A stretch of DNA of 64,000 nt from Terriglobia bacterium. Its GTDB lineage: Bacteria > Acidobacteriota > Terriglobia > Bryobacterales > Bryobacteraceae. The stretch lies in NCBI GenBank assembly GCA_020073265.1, contig JAIQFN010000034.1, positions 1 through 64,000 of the forward strand, in the 5' to 3' direction. Shown one piece after another: positions 53,601 to 62,308 of this stretch. Each line of letters opens with the position of its first letter. Position 1 is the stretch's first letter. The notes below the pieces were generated by a model that was not told the DNA's origin, ran no database searches, and was given only the letters and a program-made list of their open reading frames with translations. The position numbers and the translations under genes are program-made.

Positions 53601-53800
53601 GACTTGGCTTTGGGCGTCAGCGTGTCGTAGATGGCCTCGATGAAGGTGGGTAGTTCGTTGGAGGTGTTGCAATCGACGAACAGGATCTCGTCGTCGGGGT
53701 CGCGGAGCACCTCCGCCATGCAGTTGAAACTGATGGCGGCGCGCTTGGGGAGGTTGTAGCCGTGCGAATCGTTGCGGCCGTAGAGGACGATGGAGATCAT
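50645..53800 (-). CDS. GT-A-like glycosyltransferase with three C-terminal beta modules
   Basis: This 1051-residue protein begins with a GT-A domain (about 1-270): MISIVLYGRNDSHGYNLPKR, DDEILFVDCNTSNELPTF and TTNTDMVFVL (DxD-like acidic site), then CGFDERMTHGWHADSNMCKR. A middle region (about 270-550) has a Rossmann-like part (LAANYDLIIFDFGLDQTGLN). The C-terminal 500 residues hold three tandem beta modules (about 553-710, 711-858, 859-1005), each with a GxWT motif (YTGSWIDGYR, LGAWTLGPEAG, YGSWTIGAESS) and, in the second and third, a closing LGW..D.RPLGxR signature. The stop and start are coupled to both neighbours by ATGA overlaps. Confidence 0.85.
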   Translation of the reverse strand: MISIVLYGRNDSHGYNLPKRAAISFNCMAEVLRDPDDEILFVDCNTSNELPTFIEAIYDTLTPKAKSVLRVFRMRPQLYWRMVGHTHLFATEPHTRNVAIRRSNPRNRWILTTNTDMVFVLDKSISSLGDAVRDLPDGQYIAPRFEVPEPVWESFPRSDPQEIIRLCEDLGPRLHLHEVALRVPYMRFDSPGDFQLMPRQTLFDICGFDERMTHGWHADSNMCKRLCLYFGNRTESLAHLVKGYHCDHTRVPTPLHQTDIKLENNLQQFVWDMEEAVAHHQKDTWGAPNEPVEELDFSNGPAARYLCALTETLGGPQQAPYPTDANDARNFVFYYPEHALPYVAAHFTVYPPDARFVYAGNNPRMLELIAECAARMQFTRPLHYVAELLSGGSAPAGTLPADPQPAGDESLERHLAANYDLIIFDFGLDQTGLNLGQVARVTDWPRELRYSLGAVARSLEACSEQCDRLQRSGGRYADFLALNAVHYVFQRFIGQFMLATETPYPVHIRKGRARVGEDRRYKGSPWKYNEDLMRSYFAYDEADHSLAVVAPGHALDLTSQGRSARYKDGDWGAMDYTGSWIDGYRAAIVFQPDPSLTGDLVAYLRITEGFLNLDDHPIHLKVFFEGEQLARWTIYMRYEISRCKVVLPLRLMAGKTSCRLELRPQDPQSAQQILIAKGQQPVSEDPRELSIKVQQILFTGSDRLACPLNQAIDFTRQGAGLYHLDECWTNPDDLGAWTLGPEAGLDVLVPEPIDGLINAVFTITDAAVSAEQSEIGVTVAVNGLDLATWTIPTRFTEQRRILVPAHILESQRPARFTFRIDAPRSPKQLGWNSSDQRPLGFRFTKLELRPAGSLRYRLGALIDFAEGGDSITFIGDGLGSQWTAPDPYGSWTIGAESSMKVSFETAPAGDLPAAFVISDCNLGGSSPRLPVRVKANGHVVGDWTLGPDREAHKRSINIPAAVLAGSSELTLTFEIPDVQPAASLGWSDDPRPLGIRLARAVIGSAHIEIPLLGPQPPAKRPMIRRILGLPFFAVHVGRIVAKVALKKWQER

Positions 53801-56142
53801 GCCGGCAGCACCGTTTCCTTCAAGTCGAATTCGGCCAGGCCCCAGTTGTGGTGATTGAAGAGCATGGGCGAATTGAGGCGGTTCATCTGCGCGGCCCAGA
53901 CCAGCACCTCTTCGTTGTCGACGAACGAGAGTCCGCGGGCGCGGATGCGCTCGAACAGCCTGGCCTGGCCTTCGGGCGTCCAGCCGGAGCCGGTGGCGTG
54001 CTCGATGTGGTAGATGCGCATGGGGTCGGCGAGCATTTGCTCGCGCGCGCCGCCGTGATGCGCGGCGATGCACAGGATAGAATCCAGGTTCATCGAGAAC
54101 AGGTCGAACTCGGGATAACCGCGCAGGTCGCACCAGTGCTCGCGGGCCATGAGCGTGAAGTCGCCGCAGGCGTTGGTGTGGACGAAGGCGGCGTTGTGAT
54201 CGCCTGGGGTTTCGTTCCAGTCGCAACCGTAGGCCCGCAAGGGACCGCTGGCGGTGAGTTCCAGGACGTGCGTGCGGCCGGGATCGAGCGCGGCGTCCAG
54301 ACGGTGGACTGCGCGGTGGCCGGCTTGAGCCGCCGCCAGGGACTGGCCGTTCGCGTCGCGAATCTCGAAGTTGACTGCGGGATCGGCTTCCAGGTCGATG
54401 AACAACGGCCGGGCTTCTCCGGCTGGAGCGCGCACCACCAATTCGGCGGGACCCGAGGTGAGCATGGAATCCGATTCGGGATCCCAGCGCCAGCCCGCGC
54501 CCCAGGGTTGCGACAGGACCGCGGCCATAGCGCTGGCCCGCGAGCGAGGGGTCCAGCCGCACCAGAATACTTTCAGCTCGGGTGGGCCCTGAGAACCGGT
54601 ATCGGTGGCGTCGCGCAGGCCGAGCCTTAGGATCTGGGTGCGGCCGGCAGTGCGCTGGACGGGAATGCGCAAGAAAGTGAGTGACGCGATTTGTTGCCGC
54701 GCGATGGTGCACCCGGCGGAGTCGAGCAACGCGACCTCTACGGGACGGCCCGCGGGTTCTACTTGCAGTCCCAGCTCGGCTGAGCTTGTCGCGGAGGCGG
54801 CTACGATGAACTCGGCGCCGTCGCGCGCGCGGCGGAACGATTCTCCGCGATAGTCTTCCAGCGGCTGCCAGGCGGCACCCGGAGCGAGGCCTGCTCCGGA
54901 CGGGAAAATATCTTCGCCCGGTGGCGTGGTGGCATGAAACGACCAGCGCCGCTTGAGCGCGGAGAACGAGTGGCGCAGCATGCCCACGAATCCGCGATAG
55001 TCGATGTACATGCGCAGCCAGCGCTGCAGGCGCGGCGAGACGGGGACGGTGAGGCGCACCAGGCGTCCGCCTTTGGCCAGCTTGTCGATGAGATGCTGCA
55101 GGGCGAACCAAGCGGCGACGATGAAGTTACGGCTTCCGATCGGTTGCAGGGCCGCGGACCCTGTCCCGCCCGCGCCCAGTTCCCAAGTGAATCGAAACGC
55201 GCGGAAGTTCAGGATGCGTGGGTCGAGCTCGGTGGGAAAGCCGCCATGATGAACGCGGAACCATAGCCGCGCGGGCAAGGGCGCCGCGAGAGGCAGACGC
55301 AGCCGGCTTCGTCGAGCGACGTTCACGTGCGCCAGTACCTGGTAGCCTTCGCGGATCACCTCCAGGTCGAGCGCGGCGTTGCCGGTGCCTGGTCCCGGCT
55401 CGAGTTCCAGCAGCAACGCCGAAACTCGCGGCGGTGGATTATCGAGCAGCAGTTCGGCGTATTGGCCGGCCCAGCGGAACGGCTCGTTGGCGGTGTAGCG
55501 CTCCACCGGAAGCCAGCCCTTGCCGAACAGGAGGCCGGAATCGGGCGCGGCGATGTCGCCGGCGTTCAAGACTGGCCGTCCCTCCGGCGACACGTTGTAG
55601 GTTCCCTCGCGCACGTTGACGCGGATCAGATGCGTGCGGCAGTAAGCCAGCTGGTCTTCGAGCGGCGCGCCGACGGGGACGTCGCTCATGGCGTCATGCC
55701 GGTCGATGCGGTACATCCGGCCTGGCTCGAGACGCTGCTGGGCCAGGAACTCGGCCAGTTCGTCGGAGAACAGGATGTCGATGTTGGTGGCCAGCGCAAA
55801 GCGGCCGCGCGCCCGGCGCAGGCCCACGTTCTTAGCGAGCATCTGATAGAGCGGCAGCGCATCGGCATGCGCAAAACGGCGATGCAGTTCCGCGGGCACC
55901 TCGATAACACGGACCTGGCAGGGTCCGAAATCCGTTGGCCACCGCAACGCCTCGGCCAAGCGTGGGCGGTCCGCCGGCGGGTTCCATTCCACGAGGATCA
56001 GCTCGGAGGGAATCCCGTGGCGCCGCGCTTGCGCGATCCAACCCGCGGTGAAGGCTTGCATACGGTGGAGCAGGTTGCCGCCATGATCGTCGTTGCGGGC
56101 CGTCACGACTAGGGAAAGGTAAGGGGCTCCGCCGCCGGACAT
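53797..56142 (-). CDS. Glycosyltransferase family 2 protein with large beta insert
   Basis: This 781-residue protein carries a split GT-A enzyme. The N-terminal part (about 8-235) has YLSLVVTARNDDHGGNLLHR, SELILVEWNPPADRPRLAEA, LAKNVGLRRARGRFALATN and the acidic NIDILF (about 118). Residues about 240-640 are beta-rich (for example RSRLRLPLAAPLPARLWFRV). The second part of the transferase follows (about 650-781): HTNACGDFTLMAREHW, LRGYPEFDLFSMNLDS, MRIYHIEHATGSGWTPEG. ATG 56142 shares one base with the stop of the methyltransferase; the ATGA at the other end couples it to the next gene. Confidence 0.87.
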   Translation of the reverse strand: MSGGGAPYLSLVVTARNDDHGGNLLHRMQAFTAGWIAQARRHGIPSELILVEWNPPADRPRLAEALRWPTDFGPCQVRVIEVPAELHRRFAHADALPLYQMLAKNVGLRRARGRFALATNIDILFSDELAEFLAQQRLEPGRMYRIDRHDAMSDVPVGAPLEDQLAYCRTHLIRVNVREGTYNVSPEGRPVLNAGDIAAPDSGLLFGKGWLPVERYTANEPFRWAGQYAELLLDNPPPRVSALLLELEPGPGTGNAALDLEVIREGYQVLAHVNVARRSRLRLPLAAPLPARLWFRVHHGGFPTELDPRILNFRAFRFTWELGAGGTGSAALQPIGSRNFIVAAWFALQHLIDKLAKGGRLVRLTVPVSPRLQRWLRMYIDYRGFVGMLRHSFSALKRRWSFHATTPPGEDIFPSGAGLAPGAAWQPLEDYRGESFRRARDGAEFIVAASATSSAELGLQVEPAGRPVEVALLDSAGCTIARQQIASLTFLRIPVQRTAGRTQILRLGLRDATDTGSQGPPELKVFWCGWTPRSRASAMAAVLSQPWGAGWRWDPESDSMLTSGPAELVVRAPAGEARPLFIDLEADPAVNFEIRDANGQSLAAAQAGHRAVHRLDAALDPGRTHVLELTASGPLRAYGCDWNETPGDHNAAFVHTNACGDFTLMAREHWCDLRGYPEFDLFSMNLDSILCIAAHHGGAREQMLADPMRIYHIEHATGSGWTPEGQARLFERIRARGLSFVDNEEVLVWAAQMNRLNSPMLFNHHNWGLAEFDLKETVLPA

Positions 56143-56987
56143 CACTTCGGCGTGGCCGTCAGACACAGATGCCAACCAAAGGCCCGCTCGAGAGCGCGAA
56201 AGAGGAACTTAGGCATCCAGCGGAAATACCAGACCACTTTGTATTGATACTGGACGTATTCCGGAATGCTGTAGGGAAAAATATGGTCCACCATCACATC
56301 GGTGACGCGCAGGCCATGCTTCTCCAGCAACCGCCGCCCGCCGGACCGCGAGTAGCTGTAGGTTACCGGGCAGCCCTCCTCGGCCTCCGAGTATTCCGCG
56401 ACCAGCCGATCCAGCTTCCAGAACCGTCCCTTGCCGTAGGTCAGCAGAATCCACAAAACTTTCCAGGATCGCCGGTTGTACACCATGATTTTCACGGTGC
56501 TGGACGGGGCCAAATACTTGCGGATCTCCTCGAGCACGCTTTCCGGATTGGGCGTGTGATGAATGACGCCGAAGGAATACACCAGATCGTAGGGTTCCAC
56601 CGGCACCGATTCGCTCAGCTTTTCGGCGTTGGCCTGGATGAAGCGCACTCGCTCTTCGAGACCGAAGACTTTAGCGCGCTGCCGCGCCACTTCCAGCGAT
56701 TTCTCCGTGAGGTCGACGGCCGTGACTTGCGCGCCGGCGGCCGCGAAATTGATGGTATCGGTGCCGATGCCGCAACCGATTTCCAGAACTTTCTTGCCTT
56801 TCCACTTTTCAAACTCGGCAAATCCCGGGATGTGCGGCTCCACCAGGTACTTGCGGGCTTCCACCTCTTCGAAGTACTCGCGCGATCCCACCGGTTGAGG
56901 AGAATGCCGGATGTTGCAGGGACGCGAGTTCCAGTACTCGCTGACCTTGGCGAGCGGGGTGTCGCGAAAAGATGGTGAGCTGCTCAT
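56142..56987 (-). CDS. Class I SAM-dependent methyltransferase
   Basis: This 281-residue protein has motif I VLEIGCGIGTDTINFAAAGA (about 67-87), acidic VTAVDLTEKSLEVARQRA, and YDLVYSFGVIHHTPNPESVL before the C-terminal lid. The beginning, VSEYWNSRPCNIRHSPQPVG and REYFEEVEARKYLVEPHIP, is typical of Methyltransf_11-like enzymes in polysaccharide loci that methylate sugars or their precursors. It is the first gene of a four-gene overlapping run down to 49335. Confidence 0.9.
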   Translation of the reverse strand: MSSSPSFRDTPLAKVSEYWNSRPCNIRHSPQPVGSREYFEEVEARKYLVEPHIPGFAEFEKWKGKKVLEIGCGIGTDTINFAAAGAQVTAVDLTEKSLEVARQRAKVFGLEERVRFIQANAEKLSESVPVEPYDLVYSFGVIHHTPNPESVLEEIRKYLAPSSTVKIMVYNRRSWKVLWILLTYGKGRFWKLDRLVAEYSEAEEGCPVTYSYSRSGGRRLLEKHGLRVTDVMVDHIFPYSIPEYVQYQYKVVWYFRWMPKFLFRALERAFGWHLCLTATPK

Positions 56988-57084
56988 GCTTCGGCTGGCG
57001 CGGGTATTAACTTAAGATTATAACCGCAGGCGGCGTCGCGAACAATGCGCGCGACGGCCACACTGGGTGGGCCGCCGGCGTCCT

Positions 57085-57999
57085 TCAAAGCCTCGGATTC
57101 ACCCAACTCTGCACGCCGTTTTCAAAAGCGATGGTTCCCCAGGGCGTCTCGCTGGTGGAGAACAGCGAATAATCGCGCAGGCAGCGCCAGCCGTGGGCCG
57201 AGAGCAGTTGGCGCAGTTCGTCCTCGATCTCCTTGGCATGCGTGCCGATGTGCAGGCGTTTGACCTTGGCATCCAGCTCTTCAATATTCGACCGGACGGC
57301 CGGCAGTTCCTGGCCTTCGATGTCCATGTCGATGAGATCCACCAGGTTCAAGTCCTTCAGCAGGCCGGCCAGCGTTACGCCGGGTATGCGGATGGATCGC
57401 CAGCCGCTCTTGTGACGCCGGACCGGGAACCCGCAGTATTCGCCATCCGGCTCGGACTCGCCGGAGAGGTCGTAGTCCTTGGCCAGAGACTGTCCATACC
57501 AGTCGTCCGGGCTGCGATCCCAGGGGCCGCCGCGCGGTCCGCCGATGTAAAACAGCACGTCACCCGGCGAGTCGCTGATGGCGGCGTGGATCAGGCAATG
57601 CTGGCTGGCGTCGATTTGGTTGTCCTGGAAATGCAGGCCCATCCATTGGAAAACCACCGGCTCGGCTTCGACGGCGATCAGCCGGTAAGGCAACTGATGG
57701 TTGAATTGCTTGAGTGCGTGCGCCGCGCGAACCGCCCAGCGTCCGAAGCCGGCGCCCAGGTCGATCATGGTGTAAAACCCGCGGGCTGCGACCACCGATT
57801 CCAGCACATCGATCCACTCGAGATACTCTTCGTTGAACATCGGGTAGGACGTTTCCAGCAGCGTGCCCTCCGGGTAGGTGTACAGCCCGGCGATGAACTG
57901 GCTGCGGGTTTTGGTCCCGAGGAAATCGTACCCATAGCCGGCCGGGACCACGCCGGAGAACGGCTGAAAGCGGGAAAACACTTCGTGGTGAGCTGGCAT
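57085..57999 (-). CDS. FkbM-family methyltransferase
   Basis: This 304-residue protein has motif I YTMIDLGAGFGRWAVRAAHA (about 77-96) and the FkbM mark LVDLIDMDIEGQELPAVRSN (about 225-245), with LHIGTHAKEIEDELRQLLSA after it. FkbM enzymes O-methylate sugars and other hydroxyls. I place the start at ATG 57999; a longer frame to 58284 covers the promoter region of the divergent gene at 58167. It is 85 bases upstream of the other methyltransferase gene's start (56987). Confidence 0.87.
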   Translation of the reverse strand: MPAHHEVFSRFQPFSGVVPAGYGYDFLGTKTRSQFIAGLYTYPEGTLLETSYPMFNEEYLEWIDVLESVVAARGFYTMIDLGAGFGRWAVRAAHALKQFNHQLPYRLIAVEAEPVVFQWMGLHFQDNQIDASQHCLIHAAISDSPGDVLFYIGGPRGGPWDRSPDDWYGQSLAKDYDLSGESEPDGEYCGFPVRRHKSGWRSIRIPGVTLAGLLKDLNLVDLIDMDIEGQELPAVRSNIEELDAKVKRLHIGTHAKEIEDELRQLLSAHGWRCLRDYSLFSTSETPWGTIAFENGVQSWVNPRL

Positions 58000-58166
58000 T
58001 ATCAGGAGTAAAGGAAGGCCTTCAGGTGCAGTATAACGTCCTTCGAGGACCGGATCAAACGTCGCGGCTGGAACTGGAACTGGGCGAGACCGAATCCGGC
58101 TAAACTGGTTATGGCGAAACCAGGATCTTCCCGCTTCGGCTTTACGCTGTCGCCGGCTCGTGGTTG

Positions 58167-60377
58167 ATGGCAAAACAACGAAAAACCGGGCCGAATGCGA
58201 CATCGCAACCTGGAGACAGATCGCCGGTTTCCCCGGCACAGACACTGGAACCACCAGGCGCTCGCGAAGGTCCGCCGCATGCACCGGCGCGCTTGTGGCC
58301 GTACTTGGCAGCGGTCCTGCTGCTGCCAGTCATCGTGCTCTGGCACCGCGACAATGCGCTCTACACGCCGCCCTGGTACGCCGATCCGTGGTTCTATCTG
58401 GGATATTTCCGCAACCTGGTTGAATACAAGAGCGACTTGTTCGACGGCAGCTACTACGGCAGCCGGCTGACGTGGATCCTCCCAGGTTGGCTGATTCATT
58501 CGTTGTTCCGACCGGTAATCGCGAATGCCATTCTGCACCTGACCGTTCAATCAACCGCCGCGCTTTCGTTTTTCTCGATTCTGCGGCTGACAACCGGGGC
58601 GCGAAGCGCTTTCCTGGCGACGCTGGTCTTCTCGGTCAACCCGTGGCTGTGGGCCGCCACCGGATGGGACTATCCAGACGGCGCCGGGATCGCCTACTGT
58701 TTACTGGCGATGGCGTTGCTGACGCGAGCCGCGACGGGGGCCGCCCGGAAACGCAGCCTTCTTCTGGCTGGCGGCGCAATTGCCGGAATGGCATACACAC
58801 ATGTTTTCCTGGCGACCTTTACGCCGCTGCTGTTGCTGTACTACTCCGGGTTGGTGTGGCTGTGGCAGCGCGCGCCCTCAAGAAGTTCCATCTTCGACTT
58901 GGGCGTCTGGGCGGGACTTGGATTCGGAATCGTAACGCTGGCACTGGGGGTCGTCAACCACCGGCTGGACAGCCATTTCTGGTTCTACGGTCCATCGATG
59001 GTGCGAGCGTTGCAGATGGCCAAGGACTTTCAGTTCGTCAGGTCTATTTGGGTGGATCACGGGCTGGCGCCATGGTTGTGGCCCGGAGTCGGCGGGGCCA
59101 TCACTGCCTTGGTCGCGTTGCTGGCCGGCGCGAGAAGAGCGGCGACGGAGCGCTCCAGGGCAGCTCTCTTGTTTTCCGCACAGCTTCTGCTGGCTCTCGC
59201 CTACATGGCTTTCTTGCAGAGCCGGGGGACCACCGTTCTGGCCCACCATCCCTACGCCAGCTACCTGCTGCCCTTCGTGTTTCTGGTGATGGGCGCTACG
59301 TTCTGGCCGGCCGCCGAGGGAACGAGCCTGCGAATTTACCTGGCAATCTGCTGTGTCGCGGCGGTGGCTTTCGGCGTACTTTGGTACAACCCTTTCAGTG
59401 CTCTGGTGGCCGCCTCTCCAGGCGCGCAGAGAGGAACTCTGGTTCTCAGCGCGGGTATCCTGGCAGCGGCGCTGGTGTTGCGGCGGCGTACGGCCGGGAC
59501 CATGCTCGCGGTCACCGGCTTTGTCGTGCTCACTTCGGTCCAGCTCGGCCAGACGGTACACTTTCAAGGGACCGAGCTGCATGGAAGCCGGCAGCAATAC
59601 GAGCGCTTCATGCATCTGCGCGAACGAATCGAGTCGGTCCGCAAGCGCCGGACGCCACTGTTTTGGTTCGACGCGAAAGAGGTCAATCGAAATGAATACA
59701 TTGGCGTGAGTTCATTTTATTTGGCGGAGTTCAGCCAGTTGGGCACTGGTTTTCCCGGCGGATGCGATGGGCCGATGGATACCGGATCGGTGATTGTGGT
59801 CCTCTCCCAGCAGGAGCACACCCCGGAGTTGGCGCGTGCGGCTCTCGCGAAGTGCTGGGGGCCATTGGGAATCCGTCCCGTGGTGGAAGCCGTGGAGGAG
59901 GTTGAGGGCGCCGCCCGGCCCTACACCCTCGCCATGCTCCGGCCTGAATCCCAGGCTTCCCCGGGGACTTCGCCGGACGGCCTGTTGCAAACCATCGCTC
60001 TCGAGCGGGTGCAGTTGGGCGACAAGAATGCTTCACTTCAGCGAGTCCCGGAAGGACTGATGGTGACCACCATACCAGGCCCCGGCGCCTTCGCGGGCAG
60101 GGTGCCGCTGGACTGGGACGCCATTGGCCGGACACGGCTGGCCGTGCATGTGCGGGCCAGGGGATTGCGCGGGAAAGTGGGATTCGGAATTCTGCGGTCC
60201 GACAACCAGGCGTTCCTGCAAGAACACGCCGTTCGGCCCTCCCCCACGATGGTGGACCTGGTTCTGCCGCTGCCCTCGCCGGCGGGCGCCGGGGATCTGA
60301 TCATCAGCAACCTGTCCGCTAGTGGCGCTGTCTCCCAGGCGATCGTCGAGAAGATCGAAATCTGGAAAATGCCCTGA
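58167..60377 (+). CDS. Multi-TM GT-C-like glycosyltransferase with C-terminal beta domain
   Basis: This 736-residue protein has a TM at about 45-60 (LWPYLAAVLLLPVIVLW), then WYADPWFYLGYFRNLVEYKS with an acidic motif in the first external loop, about ten more TM segments to about residue 465, and a soluble C-terminal part. Residues 623-736 (LMVTTIPGPGAFAGRVPLDW and onward to ISNLSASGAVSQAIVEKIEI) are the beta-rich domain that recurs in 46957-49338 and 60386-62308. ATG 58167 is preferred over the adjacent TTG. It probably moves sugar units from polyprenyl phosphate onto a surface glycan or lipid. It is divergent from the FkbM gene. Confidence 0.85.
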   Translation: MAKQRKTGPNATSQPGDRSPVSPAQTLEPPGAREGPPHAPARLWPYLAAVLLLPVIVLWHRDNALYTPPWYADPWFYLGYFRNLVEYKSDLFDGSYYGSRLTWILPGWLIHSLFRPVIANAILHLTVQSTAALSFFSILRLTTGARSAFLATLVFSVNPWLWAATGWDYPDGAGIAYCLLAMALLTRAATGAARKRSLLLAGGAIAGMAYTHVFLATFTPLLLLYYSGLVWLWQRAPSRSSIFDLGVWAGLGFGIVTLALGVVNHRLDSHFWFYGPSMVRALQMAKDFQFVRSIWVDHGLAPWLWPGVGGAITALVALLAGARRAATERSRAALLFSAQLLLALAYMAFLQSRGTTVLAHHPYASYLLPFVFLVMGATFWPAAEGTSLRIYLAICCVAAVAFGVLWYNPFSALVAASPGAQRGTLVLSAGILAAALVLRRRTAGTMLAVTGFVVLTSVQLGQTVHFQGTELHGSRQQYERFMHLRERIESVRKRRTPLFWFDAKEVNRNEYIGVSSFYLAEFSQLGTGFPGGCDGPMDTGSVIVVLSQQEHTPELARAALAKCWGPLGIRPVVEAVEEVEGAARPYTLAMLRPESQASPGTSPDGLLQTIALERVQLGDKNASLQRVPEGLMVTTIPGPGAFAGRVPLDWDAIGRTRLAVHVRARGLRGKVGFGILRSDNQAFLQEHAVRPSPTMVDLVLPLPSPAGAGDLIISNLSASGAVSQAIVEKIEIWKMP

Positions 60378-60385
60378 GCGGTTGC

Positions 60386-62308
60386 TCACTCTCGCCGGGG
60401 ACCCAACATCAGCGCGACATCCTGAATCAGCATCCCGGAAGGCACGTTGCCGTCGGCGGCGTTGCGGACGATCAGGGCTCCGGCGCGCTCGGGAAAGAGG
60501 ATGGGAACGTAAATGTCGATCAGTTCGGGCGAAGGATCGACGCCCTTTTCGATTTGAAATTCACTCGCGCCTTGATCCAGGATTCCCAGAGTCACCCGCC
60601 CATTCAGCACGCGGCCCCGTAGATACAGGAACCCGGCGCCGGCCGAACGCTCGGGCATGCGGAGAGGAAAGCCCAGGGCGAAAGCCCCCTGGCCGGCGGG
60701 AGCAACTAACTTCAGCGGAGGGCCTTTTTGGACCGAAGCATTGTTGTGGACTTGCAGCGTTTCGAGCGACACAACGCCATCCACTCGCGTGAACGGACCG
60801 CGCGGATCTTCACAACGAATGCTCGCCGGGAAGGCGGTCAGGGAGGGAGCGGGCGGCAGGGGATGCGAACCGGCCGGGCGCGGCAACTCACCACTTTCGA
60901 TCTTGCGGCGGACCAGCGGCGCGAGTTGCTGAAAGACGATCCAGGCCTTCAGCCGTTCTCCGGTCTCGGTCATATGGATGGCGTCCACGAAAAGATCCGG
61001 ATCCTCGGGGACATTGGCTGCGACGTCCAGGAAAGGAATGCCGCGCGAGGCGGCATAGCGACGGAAGACGCGGTTCTGGAAATTCGCCAACCGGCGAATA
61101 TCGGCATAGCGCAACGGCCACAGGACGGTATTCAACTGCTCGTAGATGAACTTGTGGCGCGTGCGCGACAGAGCGATGCGGTCGTTTGAATACCACTCGA
61201 AGGAACACAGCACCAGTTCCCCACCGGCGGTTTTCAAACTGCTTCGGATGGCGTCCAGATCGTGGACGATGCGCGGCAACTGCAGCGGCAGCTTGGGATC
61301 GTCGACGTTGGGGTCCTGTTTGTCGACGCCGTGCGGCCACATCAGCCGGTACGCGGGCTTGCGGGGTTCGCCGACGGCGCTGAAGCCGTTGACGGCCCGG
61401 TCAATCAGATCGCCGATCGCCAGGTGAGCGCGGATCGCGGCCGGCACGACATGCCGGGCGATGGGATCGTGCGCGCCGATCTCAACCCGCGGCGCGATGT
61501 GGGGCGATACCAGGAGGTTGGCCGAGGGGAACTGATTGGCGCCCTCGTAGTAGACCGCCAGGTCCGGATCGAGCGGCAGCAGTTCATCGCGCACGATGGC
61601 TGCGATGTCCTCCGAATTGATGCCTTCGCGTCCGGCGTTGAGCATTTCAAAGCGCACATCCAGATGGTTGGCCGCGGCGTAGCGGTTCAGCCAGAAGCTG
61701 ACGTATTCCGGATAAGAGAACGGAAAGTGGTGGAAGCCAACCGTGGTGGAAGCGCCGATGAAAGCGATGCGAATCGTCCGGGGCGGTTTCGCCATGCCGA
61801 TGGCCGGCCCGCGCAGGCCGAACTCGTTGGTGACCAACCCCGCGACTCCCGTGGTATTGGGCGGGAAGCGAAAGATGGGATGGCTCGCCGGCGCCGGCGG
61901 ATCGAAAGCCAGCACATTGTCGGGGTAGTTCCTAAAAAGACTGGTGGGCGCACAGCGGGTGCCCTCGACGTAGTAGCGGTTCCAGATGTAGTCGGCTTGG
62001 TCGGGGAACAGCCCCCGCTGCTGGTAGTCCTTGTAACGCGCTGCCCGGTCCGCGCCCACTGGCGCCCGGTTGGACAGCGGCGGAGGATCCTCGGTGAACC
62101 ATCGGCGATCGGTTCCGGGCGCCGCCGGGAGCCGCTCGACATAGGGCATTGCCTCCGGCGTCGTGACCGGCTTCGCCTCCACCGGGCCGGGAACCGCGGC
62201 TGACTCCGTAGAGCGGCTCGGGCGGTAGCCGGTAAACAAGCGCAGCGCGGCTTCGCATAGCAACAGGCCAAGCAACAGGGATGCCAGGACCAGCAGGAAA
62301 GATTTCAT
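60386..62308 (-). CDS. Membrane-anchored SGNH-type hydrolase with C-terminal beta domain
   Basis: This 640-residue protein has one N-terminal TM (about 3-22, LLVLASLLLGLLLCEAALRL). The SGNH fold has block I IAFIGASTTVGFHHF with Ser187, FEMLNAGREGINSEDIAAIV (block II-like), DLAVYYEGANQFPSANL with Gly/Asn, and the DxxH dyad Asp442/His445 in FVDAIHMTETGERL. The C-terminal domain (523-636, LKLVAPAGQGAFALGFPL) is shared with two glycosyltransferases nearby. SGNH proteins in glycan loci add or remove acetyl groups. ATG 62308 overlaps the broken paralogue by four bases (ATGA). Substrate is unknown. Confidence 0.85.
   Translation of the reverse strand: MKSFLLVLASLLLGLLLCEAALRLFTGYRPSRSTESAAVPGPVEAKPVTTPEAMPYVERLPAAPGTDRRWFTEDPPPLSNRAPVGADRAARYKDYQQRGLFPDQADYIWNRYYVEGTRCAPTSLFRNYPDNVLAFDPPAPASHPIFRFPPNTTGVAGLVTNEFGLRGPAIGMAKPPRTIRIAFIGASTTVGFHHFPFSYPEYVSFWLNRYAAANHLDVRFEMLNAGREGINSEDIAAIVRDELLPLDPDLAVYYEGANQFPSANLLVSPHIAPRVEIGAHDPIARHVVPAAIRAHLAIGDLIDRAVNGFSAVGEPRKPAYRLMWPHGVDKQDPNVDDPKLPLQLPRIVHDLDAIRSSLKTAGGELVLCSFEWYSNDRIALSRTRHKFIYEQLNTVLWPLRYADIRRLANFQNRVFRRYAASRGIPFLDVAANVPEDPDLFVDAIHMTETGERLKAWIVFQQLAPLVRRKIESGELPRPAGSHPLPPAPSLTAFPASIRCEDPRGPFTRVDGVVSLETLQVHNNASVQKGPPLKLVAPAGQGAFALGFPLRMPERSAGAGFLYLRGRVLNGRVTLGILDQGASEFQIEKGVDPSPELIDIYVPILFPERAGALIVRNAADGNVPSGMLIQDVALMLGPRRE

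Noticed and set aside
53801-55111. N-terminal extension of the 1051-residue glycosyltransferase
   Set aside because: The extension lies wholly inside the upstream gene in another frame and is Arg/Pro-rich; the ATGA overlap at 53800 gives a natural start.
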